Source: JAXGXJ01 sp040772905
GTDB lineage: Bacteria > Actinomycetota > Thermoleophilia > RBG-16-64-13
Assembly: GCA_040772905.1 (NCBI GenBank)
Contig: JAXGXJ010000009.1
Location: 1-64,000 of the forward strand
Length of the DNA: 64,000 bases
Direction: 5' to 3'
Shown here: positions 50,328 through 59,338 of the stretch, one piece after another
Layout of the letters: each line of letters starts with the position of its first letter
Numbering within the stretch: position 1 is the first letter of the stretch
Notes under the pieces: generated by a model
Told to the model about the DNA's origin: nothing
The model's input: the letters and a program-made list of their open reading frames with translations, nothing else
Database searches by the model: none
Translations under genes and position numbers: made by a program

Positions 50328-52504
50328 GCGCGCGCGCAGGGGGTGGCATCCACTACCCCTTGGGCGCCGGAGAAGCGAAGGCCGGCGGCTCCCTGACGCT
50401 GCCGCCCACCAGCAAACGCGACCTCGATCCCGCGCGCCTGTGCCGTCCGGTCTCCATGGTGCGGGGAGTGGGACCCACTATCCATCGCCGGTTGCAGGGG
50501 TTGGGTATCGCGACCGTGGGCGACCTGCTGCTGCATCTACCCTTCAGGCACGAACCTCCCTCGCGAATGGTGGGCGTGGGTGCTCTCAGCGTGGGCGACG
50601 AGGTGACGTTGCGGGTGCAGGTGGTGTCGTGCGCGGTGCGTGAGACCTCCCGGCGAAGGGTGAAGGTGCTGGAGGCTTTGGTATCCGACGAAAGCGGCAG
50701 CGTGCTGGCGGTCTGGTACAACCAGCCGTATCTGGAGGCGCCGTTCAAGGAGAAGCCCGAGGTGCTCTTGAAGGGCATGCTCGTCCGCCAGCGGGGTACC
50801 CCGGTGTTCATGGTCAAGCGGCACGAGATCCTGGGAGAGAAAGGGGAGAGCTTCCACATCCTGGGTCTGGTGCCCGTGTACCCAAGCACGGCCGACCTCA
50901 GCGTGCGCACCATCCGCAACCTCTTGCACAACGCCACTCCCGAGGCCCGGCATCTGCCCGAGCCGCTTCCGGCTCGTCTGTTGGCGGCGCGAGGCTATGC
51001 GCGCAGGAACGATGCCGTCATCGCCAGCCATTTCCCGGTCGATCAGCGGGACGCGGCCCGGGCGAGGGAGCGGTTGGCCTTCGAGGAACTCCTGCTGTTG
51101 CAGACGGCCGTGCTGCGCAGAAGGCGACGACAGGACGCAGAACGCGGGGCTCGATGCCTGGACGCCCCAGGTGAGCTGAGCAGTCGCTTCATCCGTGGGC
51201 TGCCGTTCGAACTGACGAAGGCGCAGACGAGGGTCATGGCGGAGATCGATGCCGATCTGCAGCGCGGCGTCCCCATGAGGCGCCTGCTGCACGGAGATGT
51301 GGGTTCGGGCAAGACCGTCGTGGCCGCCTACTGCATGCTGCGGGCCGTCGAACAGGGTGGGCAGGCGGTACTCATGGCACCCACCGAGGTGCTGGCCGAC
51401 CAGCATCATGTCAACCTCTGCACGCAGTTGGAACCCTTGGGCGTACGGGTGCGGTTGTTGAAGGGAAGCCAGTCCGGAAGAGAACGTAAGGACGCGCTGG
51501 AGATGCTGCGCACAGGGGATGTCGACTTGGTGGTGGGGACCCACGCCCTCATCCAGGAGGGGGTGGAGTTCAAAGACCTGCGCGTGGCCGTGGTGGATGA
51601 ACAGCACCGTTTTGGAGTGCGGCAACGCGACGCTATCCTGGGGGCGGAGGCCGAGGGATGCTGGCCTCACACCCTGCACATGTCGGCCACACCCATCCCG
51701 CGTACGCTGAGTCTTACACTCTACGGCGACTTGGATGTGAGCACGTTGGATGAGAGCCCTGCGGGCCGCTCGCCGGTGAACACCCGTCTCGTGTTCCCCG
51801 GTTCGGAGGGGCGGATGTGGGAGTTCGTGCGGGCCCAGTTGCGCGCGGGACGCCAGGCGTACGTGGTGTGTCCGCTCATCGACGAGAGCGAGTCACTGCA
51901 GACGGCATCGGCGAAACAGACGGCGGCTGAACTCGCCGCGGGCGAGTTGGCTGGATGGCGCGTGGGGCTCCTTCACGGTCAGTTGCCCGCGCAGGAGAAG
52001 GCCGCGACCATGGCCGCCTATGCCGCCGGTGACGTGGACGTGCTGGTGAGTACCACCGTCATCGAGGTGGGCATCGACGTGGCCAACGCCACCGTCATGG
52101 TGATCCTGGGTGCGCGTCGCTTCGGCCTGTCGCAGCTGCATCAGTTGCGGGGCAGAGTGGGGAGGGGTGCGGAACGCTCGTACTGCTTCCTGCCCGCTGA
52201 AGACGAGGATGAGGCGGTGTTGGAGCGTCTGGCTCTGTTCGCCCGCACCAACGACGGCTTCGCGCTCGCGGAAGCCGACCTGGCCGCCCGCGGGGAGGGC
52301 CAGTTGTTCGGCGACAGACAATCGGGCGTGAGCGATCTTCAGGTCGCGTCGCTGCTTCGCGACCAACGTCTGCTGGAGGAGGCGAGGACCGTGGCGGCCC
52401 GTGTGCTGGGGGAGCGCGACGAACACGACCCGGTGTGGGGCCCGCTGCTCGCGGCCGCCGAGGAGCGCTTCGGACAGAAGGTCGACTGGCTGGACCGGGT
52501 GTGA
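50324..52504 (+). CDS. recG: ATP-dependent DNA helicase RecG
   Basis: Branch-migrating helicase acting at stalled forks and Holliday junctions. The wedge domain (about 30-250) is followed by HGDVGSGKTVVA (Walker A), VVDEQHRFGVRQRD (DEAH-like DEQH) and MSATPIPRTLSLTLYG. The C-terminal TRG-like motif includes QLRGRVGRGAERSYC. Length 726. It overlaps degV and rsmD by four bases each. Confidence 0.96.
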   Translation: MSARAGGGIHYPLGAGEAKAGGSLTLPPTSKRDLDPARLCRPVSMVRGVGPTIHRRLQGLGIATVGDLLLHLPFRHEPPSRMVGVGALSVGDEVTLRVQVVSCAVRETSRRRVKVLEALVSDESGSVLAVWYNQPYLEAPFKEKPEVLLKGMLVRQRGTPVFMVKRHEILGEKGESFHILGLVPVYPSTADLSVRTIRNLLHNATPEARHLPEPLPARLLAARGYARRNDAVIASHFPVDQRDAARARERLAFEELLLLQTAVLRRRRRQDAERGARCLDAPGELSSRFIRGLPFELTKAQTRVMAEIDADLQRGVPMRRLLHGDVGSGKTVVAAYCMLRAVEQGGQAVLMAPTEVLADQHHVNLCTQLEPLGVRVRLLKGSQSGRERKDALEMLRTGDVDLVVGTHALIQEGVEFKDLRVAVVDEQHRFGVRQRDAILGAEAEGCWPHTLHMSATPIPRTLSLTLYGDLDVSTLDESPAGRSPVNTRLVFPGSEGRMWEFVRAQLRAGRQAYVVCPLIDESESLQTASAKQTAAELAAGELAGWRVGLLHGQLPAQEKAATMAAYAAGDVDVLVSTTVIEVGIDVANATVMVILGARRFGLSQLHQLRGRVGRGAERSYCFLPAEDEDEAVLERLALFARTNDGFALAEADLAARGEGQLFGDRQSGVSDLQVASLLRDQRLLEEARTVAARVLGERDEHDPVWGPLLAAAEERFGQKVDWLDRV

Positions 52505-53076
52505 GCGCTCCGAAGCCGGGGACGATACGAGTCATCGGGGGCAGCCGCCGCGGCCGTCGTCTCAAGGTGCCGGGTAGAGGCGAGGTGCGCCCCACCAGCG
52601 ACCGGGTGCGGGAAGCCATCTTCGACGTGCTGGGGTCGCTGGAGGGCCTGCGAGTGGTGGACCTGTTCGCCGGCAGCGGGGCGATGGGTATCGAATCCCT
52701 GTCACGTGGGGCCATGCATTGTGTGTTCGTGGAGAGCGACCCTCAGGTGGCGAGTGTATTGCGGGGGAACCTGGTCACTCTGGGTTTCGCGCCGGAGAGC
52801 TACGAGGTGGTGTGTGCCGACTACAGCCGCGCCGCCCGCCGCCTGGCGGCGGGCGGCGCCACCGATTTGCTCTTTGTAGACCCTCCTTATAGAATGCTGC
52901 CGGAAGTGGAAGTGATGTTGGAGCCTCTGCTGCCGTCTATGCTCGTCGATGAGGGCGTGGTGGTGGTGGAGGCTCATCGCTCGGTGCCGGTTGACATGGG
53001 ATCGGAGTCCGTCTTCGACCGGGTGTACGGCGATACCAGAGTGGTCATGCTCAGAGTGAGGAGGAACGTCCGGTGA
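52501..53076 (+). CDS. rsmD: 16S rRNA (guanine966-N2)-methyltransferase RsmD
   Basis: SAM-dependent methyltransferase: IRVIGGSRRGRRL opening, RPTSDRVREAIFDVLG, SAM site DLFAGSGAMGIESLSRG and catalytic FVDPPY. Length 191. GTG start overlaps recG; stop overlaps coaD. The rsmD-coaD pair is very common. Confidence 0.93.
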   Translation: MSAPKPGTIRVIGGSRRGRRLKVPGRGEVRPTSDRVREAIFDVLGSLEGLRVVDLFAGSGAMGIESLSRGAMHCVFVESDPQVASVLRGNLVTLGFAPESYEVVCADYSRAARRLAAGGATDLLFVDPPYRMLPEVEVMLEPLLPSMLVDEGVVVVEAHRSVPVDMGSESVFDRVYGDTRVVMLRVRRNVR

Positions 53077-53567
53077 ACGTCGCGCTCTTGCCCGGCAGCT
53101 ACGATCCGGTCACCGTAGGACACTTGGACGTGATCTCGCGCTGCAGCGCCATGTTCGACGACGTGGTCGTGGGTGTGGTCGACGATTCCTTCCGCAAGAC
53201 AGCTATGTTCTCCACTCAGGAGCGCATCGCGTTCCTGGAGGAATCCACCCGGCATCTGGCGAATGTGAGAGCCGTGCCTCTACGCGGCCTGGTGGTGACG
53301 CTGGCCCGCCAAGTGGGTGCCCATGTGTTGGTGAAAGGCCTGCGAGCCGTCACCGACTTCGAGTATGAGTTCCAGATGGCGCAGTTGAACCGGAAGTTGG
53401 ACCCTGAACTCGAGACGATGTACCTTATGGCCTCGCCCGAGTACTCGTTCTTGAGCTCCAGCGGAGTGAAGGAGATCGCCAAGTATGGGGGCTGTATCAG
53501 TGATCTAGTGCCCGAGGTGGTGGAGCGCCGCTTCGCGGAAATGTTTGGAAGCGTGGAGGCTGAATGA
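53073..53567 (+). CDS. coaD: Phosphopantetheine adenylyltransferase
   Basis: Penultimate step of coenzyme A synthesis. Nucleotidyltransferase motif GSYDPVTVGHLD (T/HxGH) and SSSGVKEIAKYGG near the C-terminus. Length 164. GTG start in a GTGA overlap with rsmD; stop overlaps the next ATG. Confidence 0.95.
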   Translation: MNVALLPGSYDPVTVGHLDVISRCSAMFDDVVVGVVDDSFRKTAMFSTQERIAFLEESTRHLANVRAVPLRGLVVTLARQVGAHVLVKGLRAVTDFEYEFQMAQLNRKLDPELETMYLMASPEYSFLSSSGVKEIAKYGGCISDLVPEVVERRFAEMFGSVEAE

Positions 53568-54031
53568 TGGATGTTCTCGTGCTGATAGACAAGCTGGACG
53601 ACCTTGTCCACGGAGCCAGCACCTTCCCCATGACCGACAAGGTCATGATCGACCGCGACGAGATCTACGATCTGCTCGACCAGATGCGGGCCACCATCCC
53701 CGAAGAGATCAAGCAGGCCCGCTGGATCGTCAAGGAACGTCAGGAGATGCTACAGGAGGCCAAGGAAGAGGCCGAGCGTATCCTCACCGAGGCTCGCGAG
53801 GAGGCGCAGCGTCTGGCCAGCGAGCAGGAGATCGTGCGCCTGGCCCAGCGTCAGTCGGAAGACATCATCCGCGACGCCGAAGCCCGCGAGCGCGAGATCC
53901 GTTTGGGTGCCGAGGACTACGCCGACGAGATCTTCAAGACTTTGGAGACCAACTTGGACAAGTTCCTGGCGGCGGTGCAGCGGGGGCGGGAGCGCCTTCA
54001 GGCCGGTTCAGGAGGCTCGGAGCTCCTCTAG
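53564..54031 (+). CDS. DivIVA-like coiled-coil protein
   Basis: 155 residues, no signal or membrane helix. A short N-terminal region with DKVMIDRDEIYDLLDQMRAT is followed by an almost uninterrupted charged coiled coil (about 45-140: EEAERILTEAREEAQRLASE). Proteins like this sit between coaD and yceD in many actinobacteria and are sometimes mislabelled ATP synthase b subunits; SepIVA/DivIVA-like division factors are the closest match I can name. Overlaps coaD. Confidence 0.75.
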   Translation: MMDVLVLIDKLDDLVHGASTFPMTDKVMIDRDEIYDLLDQMRATIPEEIKQARWIVKERQEMLQEAKEEAERILTEAREEAQRLASEQEIVRLAQRQSEDIIRDAEAREREIRLGAEDYADEIFKTLETNLDKFLAAVQRGRERLQAGSGGSELL

Positions 54032-54058
54032 GCATTTGTTGCCGGAGGCCGCCGGGCC

Positions 54059-54580
54059 ATGGACGCATCCGAGCTACATGTCGACCTGAACGAGCTTGCG
54101 CTCCGCACGGGTGAGAGCTGGGAGCGCACCTACCCGCTGGAGATGCCGCCGGTCGTCCTGGGGGGGACTCCCTATGAGGTGGTCATACCCGACGGTGTGA
54201 CTCTCAGCGCGACTCGGGTCGCGGGCGGGTTCCTGGTGGGCGTGAATCTGAGCGCGAACCTCTATGGGCCCTGCGAGCGCTGTCTCAAAGAAGTCGTGCT
54301 GCGGTTGCAGGCCGATGAGGAGGAGTTCGTACCCACGGCCGAGGACCGCTGGCAGGAGTCCGAGTTCAGCGAGTTCATCGTCGATATGGTGGTGGACGTC
54401 AGAGCCTTGGCGCGAGAGGCACTGGTGTTGGCCCTTCCCACGCAGATCGTGTGCTCCACCGACTGCCTGGGTCTGTGCGCCCGCTGTGGTGAAGACCTCA
54501 ACCTGGGCCCCTGCGGGTGCGAGACGGACGGTGGCGACGAACGCTGGCAGCAGCTGAAGCAGCTCAAGCTCGACCCTTGA
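54059..54580 (+). CDS. yceD: YceD/DUF177 protein
   Basis: 173 residues. The family motif of paired cysteines is present: YGPCERCLKEV in the middle and CSTDCLGLCARCGEDLNLGPCGC near the end, probably binding zinc. YceD precedes rpmF in most bacteria and is linked to 23S rRNA or ribosome maturation. The rpmF promoter overlaps its stop codon. Confidence 0.9.
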   Translation: MDASELHVDLNELALRTGESWERTYPLEMPPVVLGGTPYEVVIPDGVTLSATRVAGGFLVGVNLSANLYGPCERCLKEVVLRLQADEEEFVPTAEDRWQESEFSEFIVDMVVDVRALAREALVLALPTQIVCSTDCLGLCARCGEDLNLGPCGCETDGGDERWQQLKQLKLDP

Positions 54581-54605
54581 AATATCCCCGCCGATGGGGT
54601 ACAAA
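54577..54605 (+). promoter_or_regulatory. Promoter of rpmF
   Basis: TTGAAA (54577-54582), 17 bases, TACAAA (54600-54605), followed 38 bases later by the rpmF ATG. A short GC hairpin (CCCC/GGGG) lies in the spacer. Confidence 0.6.
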
Positions 54606-54642
54606 CTCACGGTTTCCCCATAGGTTGAGAGAGAGGCGGATC

Positions 54643-54822
54643 ATGGCCGTTCCCAAGAGAAAGACTTCACGCGCCCGTCGGGACGCCCGGCGTGCGACTC
54701 ATGCCGGCAAAGCGCCCAGCGTGGCTGAATGTCCGCAGTGCCACAGCCCGCGGCTGCCCCACCGGGTGTGCCCCAACTGCGGCATGTACGACGGTCGTCA
54801 GGTTGTCCAAGTAGAGGAGTGA
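54643..54822 (+). CDS. rpmF: 50S ribosomal protein L32
   Basis: 59 residues: MAVPKRKTSRARRDARRATH, then a zinc ribbon with C30, C33, C43 and C46 (CPQC, CPNC). GAGAGAGGCGG precedes the ATG. Own promoter overlapping the end of yceD. The usual downstream plsX/fapR genes are absent here. Confidence 0.96.
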   Translation: MAVPKRKTSRARRDARRATHAGKAPSVAECPQCHSPRLPHRVCPNCGMYDGRQVVQVEE

Positions 54823-54866
54823 CGTCCCGCGGGACCGTTCGCCGGTCTTAGGGGGCTTACGCCCAC

Positions 54867-55112
54867 ATGCAGATCATCGTGCAAGAGGGAGAGGCTTCGG
54901 TGAGTCTGGTGACGCCCATCCAGGCGCCCGATGACTCCCTGCGCACTACCAGCGTGCAGCACGTGCTGGGCGCGGTGAAGGTCTACTATCGCGATTTCGA
55001 GGTGGTGCGCGTGGAGGCGCGCGAGGGCAGCCTGGAGTTGCTCCCCGCCATCATCGGTGCCATCAGTTGGTTGCGTAAGGACCGCTGCTACCAACTCAAG
55101 CCGGGGTCGTAG
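54867..55112 (+). CDS. Unknown 81-residue protein
   Basis: I do not recognise it. Sequence alternates beta-like stretches (MQIIVQEGEASVSLVTPI, VKVYYRDFEVVRVEAREGS) with a C-terminal helix (LLPAIIGAISWLRKD). No signal, one cysteine. No strong ribosome-binding site. It sits between rpmF and the EF-G paralogue and ends before a good terminator (55193). Confidence 0.5.
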   Translation: MQIIVQEGEASVSLVTPIQAPDDSLRTTSVQHVLGAVKVYYRDFEVVRVEAREGSLELLPAIIGAISWLRKDRCYQLKPGS

Positions 55113-55192
55113 GATGTTCTGCCGCCGGGACGTGTACGCACGCGTGGGTCGAGCCACCGACGGCATTGCACATCGTGACATCCGTTTCTTCG

Positions 55193-55226
55193 AGGACGCT
55201 GCCCTCCGGCGGCGTCCTTTGGTTTC
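55193..55226 (+). terminator. Rho-independent terminator before EF-G paralogue
   Basis: An 11-bp stem (AGGACGCTGCC with GGCGGCGTCCT, one T-G pair) around CTCC, followed by TTTGGTTTCTT. It would end the rpmF transcript. Confidence 0.75.
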
Positions 55227-55270
55227 TTGGAAGGCACACACGAACTGAACTCTCGTTGAGGAGGGATCGA

Positions 55271-57355
55271 ATGGCGCTGTCAGATCCGGCCAAGATCAGG
55301 AACATCTCTGTGGTGGGTCATCGCGGGGCGGGCAAGACCTCGATCATAGAGGCGCTGCTCTTCACTGCCGGGGTCAAGAACCGTCTGGGCACGGTCATGG
55401 ACGGGACCACCGTCATGGACCATGACGAGGACGAGATCAAACGGCAGATGACCATCTCCGCAGGCCTGGCGCACCTGGATTGGGGTGGGGCCAAGCTGAA
55501 TCTCTTGGATACCCCCGGCGAGGCTTCTTTCATCAACGAAGCTTTGGGCACCCTGAGCGTGGTCGAAGGTGTGTTGATGGTGGTCAACGCTGTCACCAAG
55601 GTGGAGGTCCAGACCGAACGAGTGTGGAAACGCGCGGTCGACATGGGTGTCTCCCGGGTGGTGGCCGTCAACATGATGGACCGGGAACGCGCCTACTTCG
55701 GCGAGGCGGTCGCCGCCCTGCAGGCCCGTTTCGGCGACAGTGTGGTCGCCCTGGGTCTGCCCATCGGCGAAGAAGCCGAGTTCCACGGAGTGGTGGATCT
55801 TCTGGCCATGAAGGCCTACACGTACTCGGGTGGCGCCGGCAAGGGCACCGAGCAACCCATCCCCGACGACCTGCAGGCCGCCGCCGAGGAAGCTCGCGAG
55901 AAGCTGGTCGACCGAGTGGCTGAAGCCGACGACGCGTTGCTTGAGAAGTACCTCGAAGGCGAGGAGCTCACCCAGGAGGAGATCACCGCCGCCCTGCAGT
56001 CGGCCGTGGCGGCCGGCCTGGTCTGCCCGGCCCTGCCGGTGTCGGCCACGAAGAACATCGGCATCGACCGCCTGCTGCAGCTCGCGCTGACGGTCCCGTC
56101 GCCGGCCGCACGGGGACCACGCGTGGCCTTCGCCGGCACCACCGGCACCGACGAGCAAGAACTGCCCGTGGACGTGGCTGCGTCCACCGCAGTCTTCGTG
56201 TTCAAGACCATCTACGACCAGTTCTCCGGCCGCGTGAACCTTGTGCGCATATTCTCGGGCAAGATCAGCACCGACACGCAACTGTTGAACATCCGCACGG
56301 CGGAAAAGGAACGCACCGGCAACATCCTGCTCATGACCGGCAAAGAAACCAAGGCCGTCGACGAAGCGGGCGCAGGCGACATCGTGGCGCTGGCCAAACT
56401 CAAGGACACCGGCACCGGCGACACGCTGTGCGATCCGGCGCATCCCGTCCGTCTGCCGCGCTATGAGTTCCCGCCGCCGGCCATCTCTTTCGCGATCACG
56501 CCCAAGACCAGGGGCGACGAGGAGAAGGTCTCCAACGGACTGCGGCGTCTGGGTGAGGAAGATCCGGCTATGGAGCTGCGCTTCGACCCGCAGACCAAGG
56601 AGATGCTCATCTCCGGCACCAGCCAGGTGCATGTGGAGGTGATACTGGACAAGCTCAAGCGACGCTTCGGTGTGGAGGTCGACCTGCATCCGCCGCAAGT
56701 CCCGTATCGTGAGACCATCCGCAAGAAGGCCACGGCGCAGGGCCGGCACAAGAAGCAGACCGGCGGGCGCGGCCAGTTCGGCGACTGCTGGATCGAGGTG
56801 GAGCCCCTGCCGCGCAGCGAGGGCTATCAGTTCGAGGACGCCATCTTCGGCGGATCGATCCCCAGGAACTTCATCCCTGCCGTGGAGAAGGGCATCGTGG
56901 AGGCCATGGAGCAGGGCGTCATCGCCGGATACCCGGTGGTGGACGTGAAAGTGAAGCTCTTCGACGGCTCCTATCACACTGTCGACTCCTCGGAACTGGC
57001 GTTCAAGCTGGCCGGAGGCTTGGCCTGGAACAAGGCCATGACCGAGGCGATGCCCGTGCTGCTGGAGCCCGTCATGAACGTCGAGGTCATCGCGCCCGAG
57101 GAGAACATGGGCGACATCATGGGCGACCTTTCGAGTCGCCGCGGCCGCCCGCAAGGCAGCGAGAGCATGGGCGAGATGCACGTGATCCGTGCCCAGGTCC
57201 CCCTGGCCGAGATGCTCACGTACGCTCCGCAGTTGCGCTCCATGACGGGTGGTCGGGGTTCGTTCACGCTGGAGTTCGATCACTACGAGGAAGTGCCCTC
57301 GCACCTCACCGAGAAGATCGTGGCCGAGGCCAAGGCCCGCAAGGCAGGCGAGTAG
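55271..57355 (+). CDS. Elongation factor G paralogue (EF-G2-like)
   Basis: Five-domain translational GTPase of 694 residues. G1 is GHRGAGKTS (16-24, not the canonical GHIDAGKTT), G3 is DTPGEASF, and G4 reads NMMD where canonical EF-G has NKxD. Domain IV has GGRGQFGDCWIEVEP and domain V has MGDIMGDLSSRRGRPQG. These features suit the actinobacterial EF-G2 group rather than canonical FusA, which would sit beside rpsL/rpsG. Function of EF-G2 is not settled. Confidence 0.88.
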   Translation: MALSDPAKIRNISVVGHRGAGKTSIIEALLFTAGVKNRLGTVMDGTTVMDHDEDEIKRQMTISAGLAHLDWGGAKLNLLDTPGEASFINEALGTLSVVEGVLMVVNAVTKVEVQTERVWKRAVDMGVSRVVAVNMMDRERAYFGEAVAALQARFGDSVVALGLPIGEEAEFHGVVDLLAMKAYTYSGGAGKGTEQPIPDDLQAAAEEAREKLVDRVAEADDALLEKYLEGEELTQEEITAALQSAVAAGLVCPALPVSATKNIGIDRLLQLALTVPSPAARGPRVAFAGTTGTDEQELPVDVAASTAVFVFKTIYDQFSGRVNLVRIFSGKISTDTQLLNIRTAEKERTGNILLMTGKETKAVDEAGAGDIVALAKLKDTGTGDTLCDPAHPVRLPRYEFPPPAISFAITPKTRGDEEKVSNGLRRLGEEDPAMELRFDPQTKEMLISGTSQVHVEVILDKLKRRFGVEVDLHPPQVPYRETIRKKATAQGRHKKQTGGRGQFGDCWIEVEPLPRSEGYQFEDAIFGGSIPRNFIPAVEKGIVEAMEQGVIAGYPVVDVKVKLFDGSYHTVDSSELAFKLAGGLAWNKAMTEAMPVLLEPVMNVEVIAPEENMGDIMGDLSSRRGRPQGSESMGEMHVIRAQVPLAEMLTYAPQLRSMTGGRGSFTLEFDHYEEVPSHLTEKIVAEAKARKAGE

Positions 57356-57383
57356 CGGGCAAGTTCCGAGTATCAGTCAGAGA

Positions 57384-57461
57384 CCCTGCGCGCTCGCATA
57401 CCAGCTTCGCGAGCCTGGCACCCTTGGGTGTCAGGCTCAGCGGACACGCGAGCGCGCAGGG
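57384..57461. repeat. Large nested palindrome (cruciform-like)
   Basis: An outer perfect 14-bp stem (57384-57397 with 57448-57461) encloses an inner 13-bp stem (57411-57423 with 57426-57438, one G-T pair). No T-run follows. It begins 29 bases after the EF-G paralogue and fills most of the gap to the regulator's promoter; the rest of the gap to 57648 shows only a TATTAT box at 57607. Confidence 0.75.
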
Positions 57462-57648
57462 ACCCTCTCAGCCGCTCACCGCCGGTCCGCTGCCGTGGCC
57501 GCCGCATGAAAGCCTTTGATAGGCGCATCTGGCCGTGACACGCCCCCTCAAGTAAGTCGTCACCTGCTCCGATGTATGCAACGCAGGATGATTGCAAGAA
57601 ATCTTGTATTATTCTGGTGATGCAACTATCGTCATCGGCGGAGGAGCG

Positions 57649-58512
57649 TTGGACGACTCGAGGCCCCGGCGACTGAGTGACTTCCTGCGCGAAGGGTTTG
57701 AAGGCTTCTCGCGCTCGCAGAAAGCGGTCGCGCGCTACATCATCGACCACCTGGAAGAGGTGGGTTACCTCAGCGCTGAGGAACTGGGGCAGAAGGGGAA
57801 CACCTCCAGTTCCACCGTGGTGCGCTTCGCACAGTCCCTCGGCTTTCCGGGTTATCCCGAACTGCAGAAGGCCGCGCGCGACGAATACCGGCTCGGAGCC
57901 ACCGCCCGCCCTGTCGTCCACGAGGACCAGCTGGGCTTCGCCATCGAGGAAGACATCCTCACGCGGTCGCTCAAGACCGACGCCCTCAGCCTCGAGGAGA
58001 CCATCAGCAAGAACAACCTGGCTCGCTTCAACAGGGCGGTGAGCGCACTCTCCGGGGCAGGCCGAGTGCTGGCGGTCGGCTTACACGAGGCGGCCGTGGT
58101 GGCGGAGTACGCCTCGTACGTGCTCGAACTCCTGGGCATCCCCTGTTGCGCCGTCACGGCGGGCACGGAGGCCGATGTGGCCCGTCTCACGAGACTCGAG
58201 GCCGGCGATGTGCTGTTGGCCGTGGGGTTCCGGCGCGCACATTCGGTGACCCTCGCGTTCACCGAAAGGGCGGCCGCCATGGGGGCGACGGTGGTCGTGG
58301 TCACCGACAACTCGCTTTCCGAACTGGCTGGCAAGAGCGACCTCACCCTGTACGCCGACATCGACTCCACCTTCTTCGCCCACTCTCTGGTGGGGCCGCT
58401 CAGCTTGGTGACCGCGTTGGCGGCGGGCATCTACAGCAGGGACCGCGACCGCCACGACGCGGCGGTGAGGTTGGTGCGCGAGAGCGCTCCCGAGTCCGGC
58501 TGGCTGCGTTGA
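57649..58512 (+). CDS. MurR/RpiR family sugar-phosphate regulator
   Basis: N-terminal HTH_6 domain (SRSQKAVARYIIDHLEEVGY, then ELGQKGNTSSSTVVRFAQSL) and a C-terminal SIS domain (VLAVGLHEAAVVAEYASYVL through GDVLLAVGF and VTDNSLSELAGKSD). TTG at 57649 follows GGAGGAG closely and gives a normal-length N-terminus (287 residues); TTG at 57592 is possible but lies before the likely -10. The SIS ligand is unknown; no sugar catabolism genes adjoin it. Confidence 0.83.
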   Translation: MDDSRPRRLSDFLREGFEGFSRSQKAVARYIIDHLEEVGYLSAEELGQKGNTSSSTVVRFAQSLGFPGYPELQKAARDEYRLGATARPVVHEDQLGFAIEEDILTRSLKTDALSLEETISKNNLARFNRAVSALSGAGRVLAVGLHEAAVVAEYASYVLELLGIPCCAVTAGTEADVARLTRLEAGDVLLAVGFRRAHSVTLAFTERAAAMGATVVVVTDNSLSELAGKSDLTLYADIDSTFFAHSLVGPLSLVTALAAGIYSRDRDRHDAAVRLVRESAPESGWLR

Positions 58513-58585
58513 AGGCGCCCGGAGGCTCGGCTAAACTCTAGCGGCGAAATACAGGGAACGCGTACTCCGGTGCGGAGGTTTTGAG

Positions 58586-59338
58586 ATGTCGGGGCATTCC
58601 AAGTGGGCTGGTATCAAGCATAAGAAGGCGATCGTCGACGCCAAGAGAGGCAAGCTCTTCGGCAAGCTGGCGCGCGCCATCACCGTCGCCGCCCGTGAAG
58701 GTGGCGGGGATCCTGACCACAACGCCACGCTCGCCCAAGCCATCGTCAAGGCGAAAGACGCCAACATGCCCAACGACAACATCGAGCGGGCCATCAAGAA
58801 GGGGGCGGGAGGCGCCGGCGACGCCGAGACCTACCACCACCTCACCTACGAGGGCTATGGTCCCGCCGGCGTGGCGGTGTACGTGACTGCGCTCACCGAC
58901 AACAAGAACCGCACGGCTGCCGACGTGCGTTACATCTTTGACCGGGGTGGAGGCAAACTGGGCACTGACGGATCGGTGAGTTGGATGTTCGAGCGCAAAG
59001 GCGTCATCTTCGTCGACGCGGCCGGTCTGGACGAGGACGAAGTGATGTTGGCCGCTATCGACGCGGGCGCGGAAGACGTCATCCCCGAGGGCGACACCTT
59101 CGAGATCCGCACCGATGCGGCCGACTTCATGGCCGTGCGCTCCGGACTGGAGGCGGCCGGCATCAAGTACACATCAGCCGAGCTCACCATGATCCCCAAG
59201 AACACCGTGGCGCTCGACGAGAGCGAGGCCCGCAAGACGCTCAGGCTGTTGGATGCCCTTGAGGACAACGACGATATCCAAGAGGTCTACGCCAACTTCG
59301 ACATCCCCGACCACGTGATGGAAGCTCTGGCGGGATGA
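58586..59338 (+). CDS. yebC: YebC/PmpR family translation or transcription factor
   Basis: 250 residues starting MSGHSKWAGIKHKKAIVDAK, the family's invariant N-terminus, with later AKDANMPNDNIERAIKKGAG. Recent work on the family points to help at proline-rich stalls in translation; it was earlier called a transcription regulator. Always near ruvC, as here. Overlaps ruvC as ATGA. Confidence 0.95.
   Translation: MSGHSKWAGIKHKKAIVDAKRGKLFGKLARAITVAAREGGGDPDHNATLAQAIVKAKDANMPNDNIERAIKKGAGGAGDAETYHHLTYEGYGPAGVAVYVTALTDNKNRTAADVRYIFDRGGGKLGTDGSVSWMFERKGVIFVDAAGLDEDEVMLAAIDAGAEDVIPEGDTFEIRTDAADFMAVRSGLEAAGIKYTSAELTMIPKNTVALDESEARKTLRLLDALEDNDDIQEVYANFDIPDHVMEALAG

Noticed and set aside
55280..57304. 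Long open frame of 674 residues antisense to the EF-G paralogue
   Set aside because: Composition is His/Leu/Gly/Arg-rich shadow sequence; the + strand frame encodes a full translational GTPase. Similar antisense shadows at 9121-10569, 13378-14886 and 33119-34738 were rejected for the same reason.
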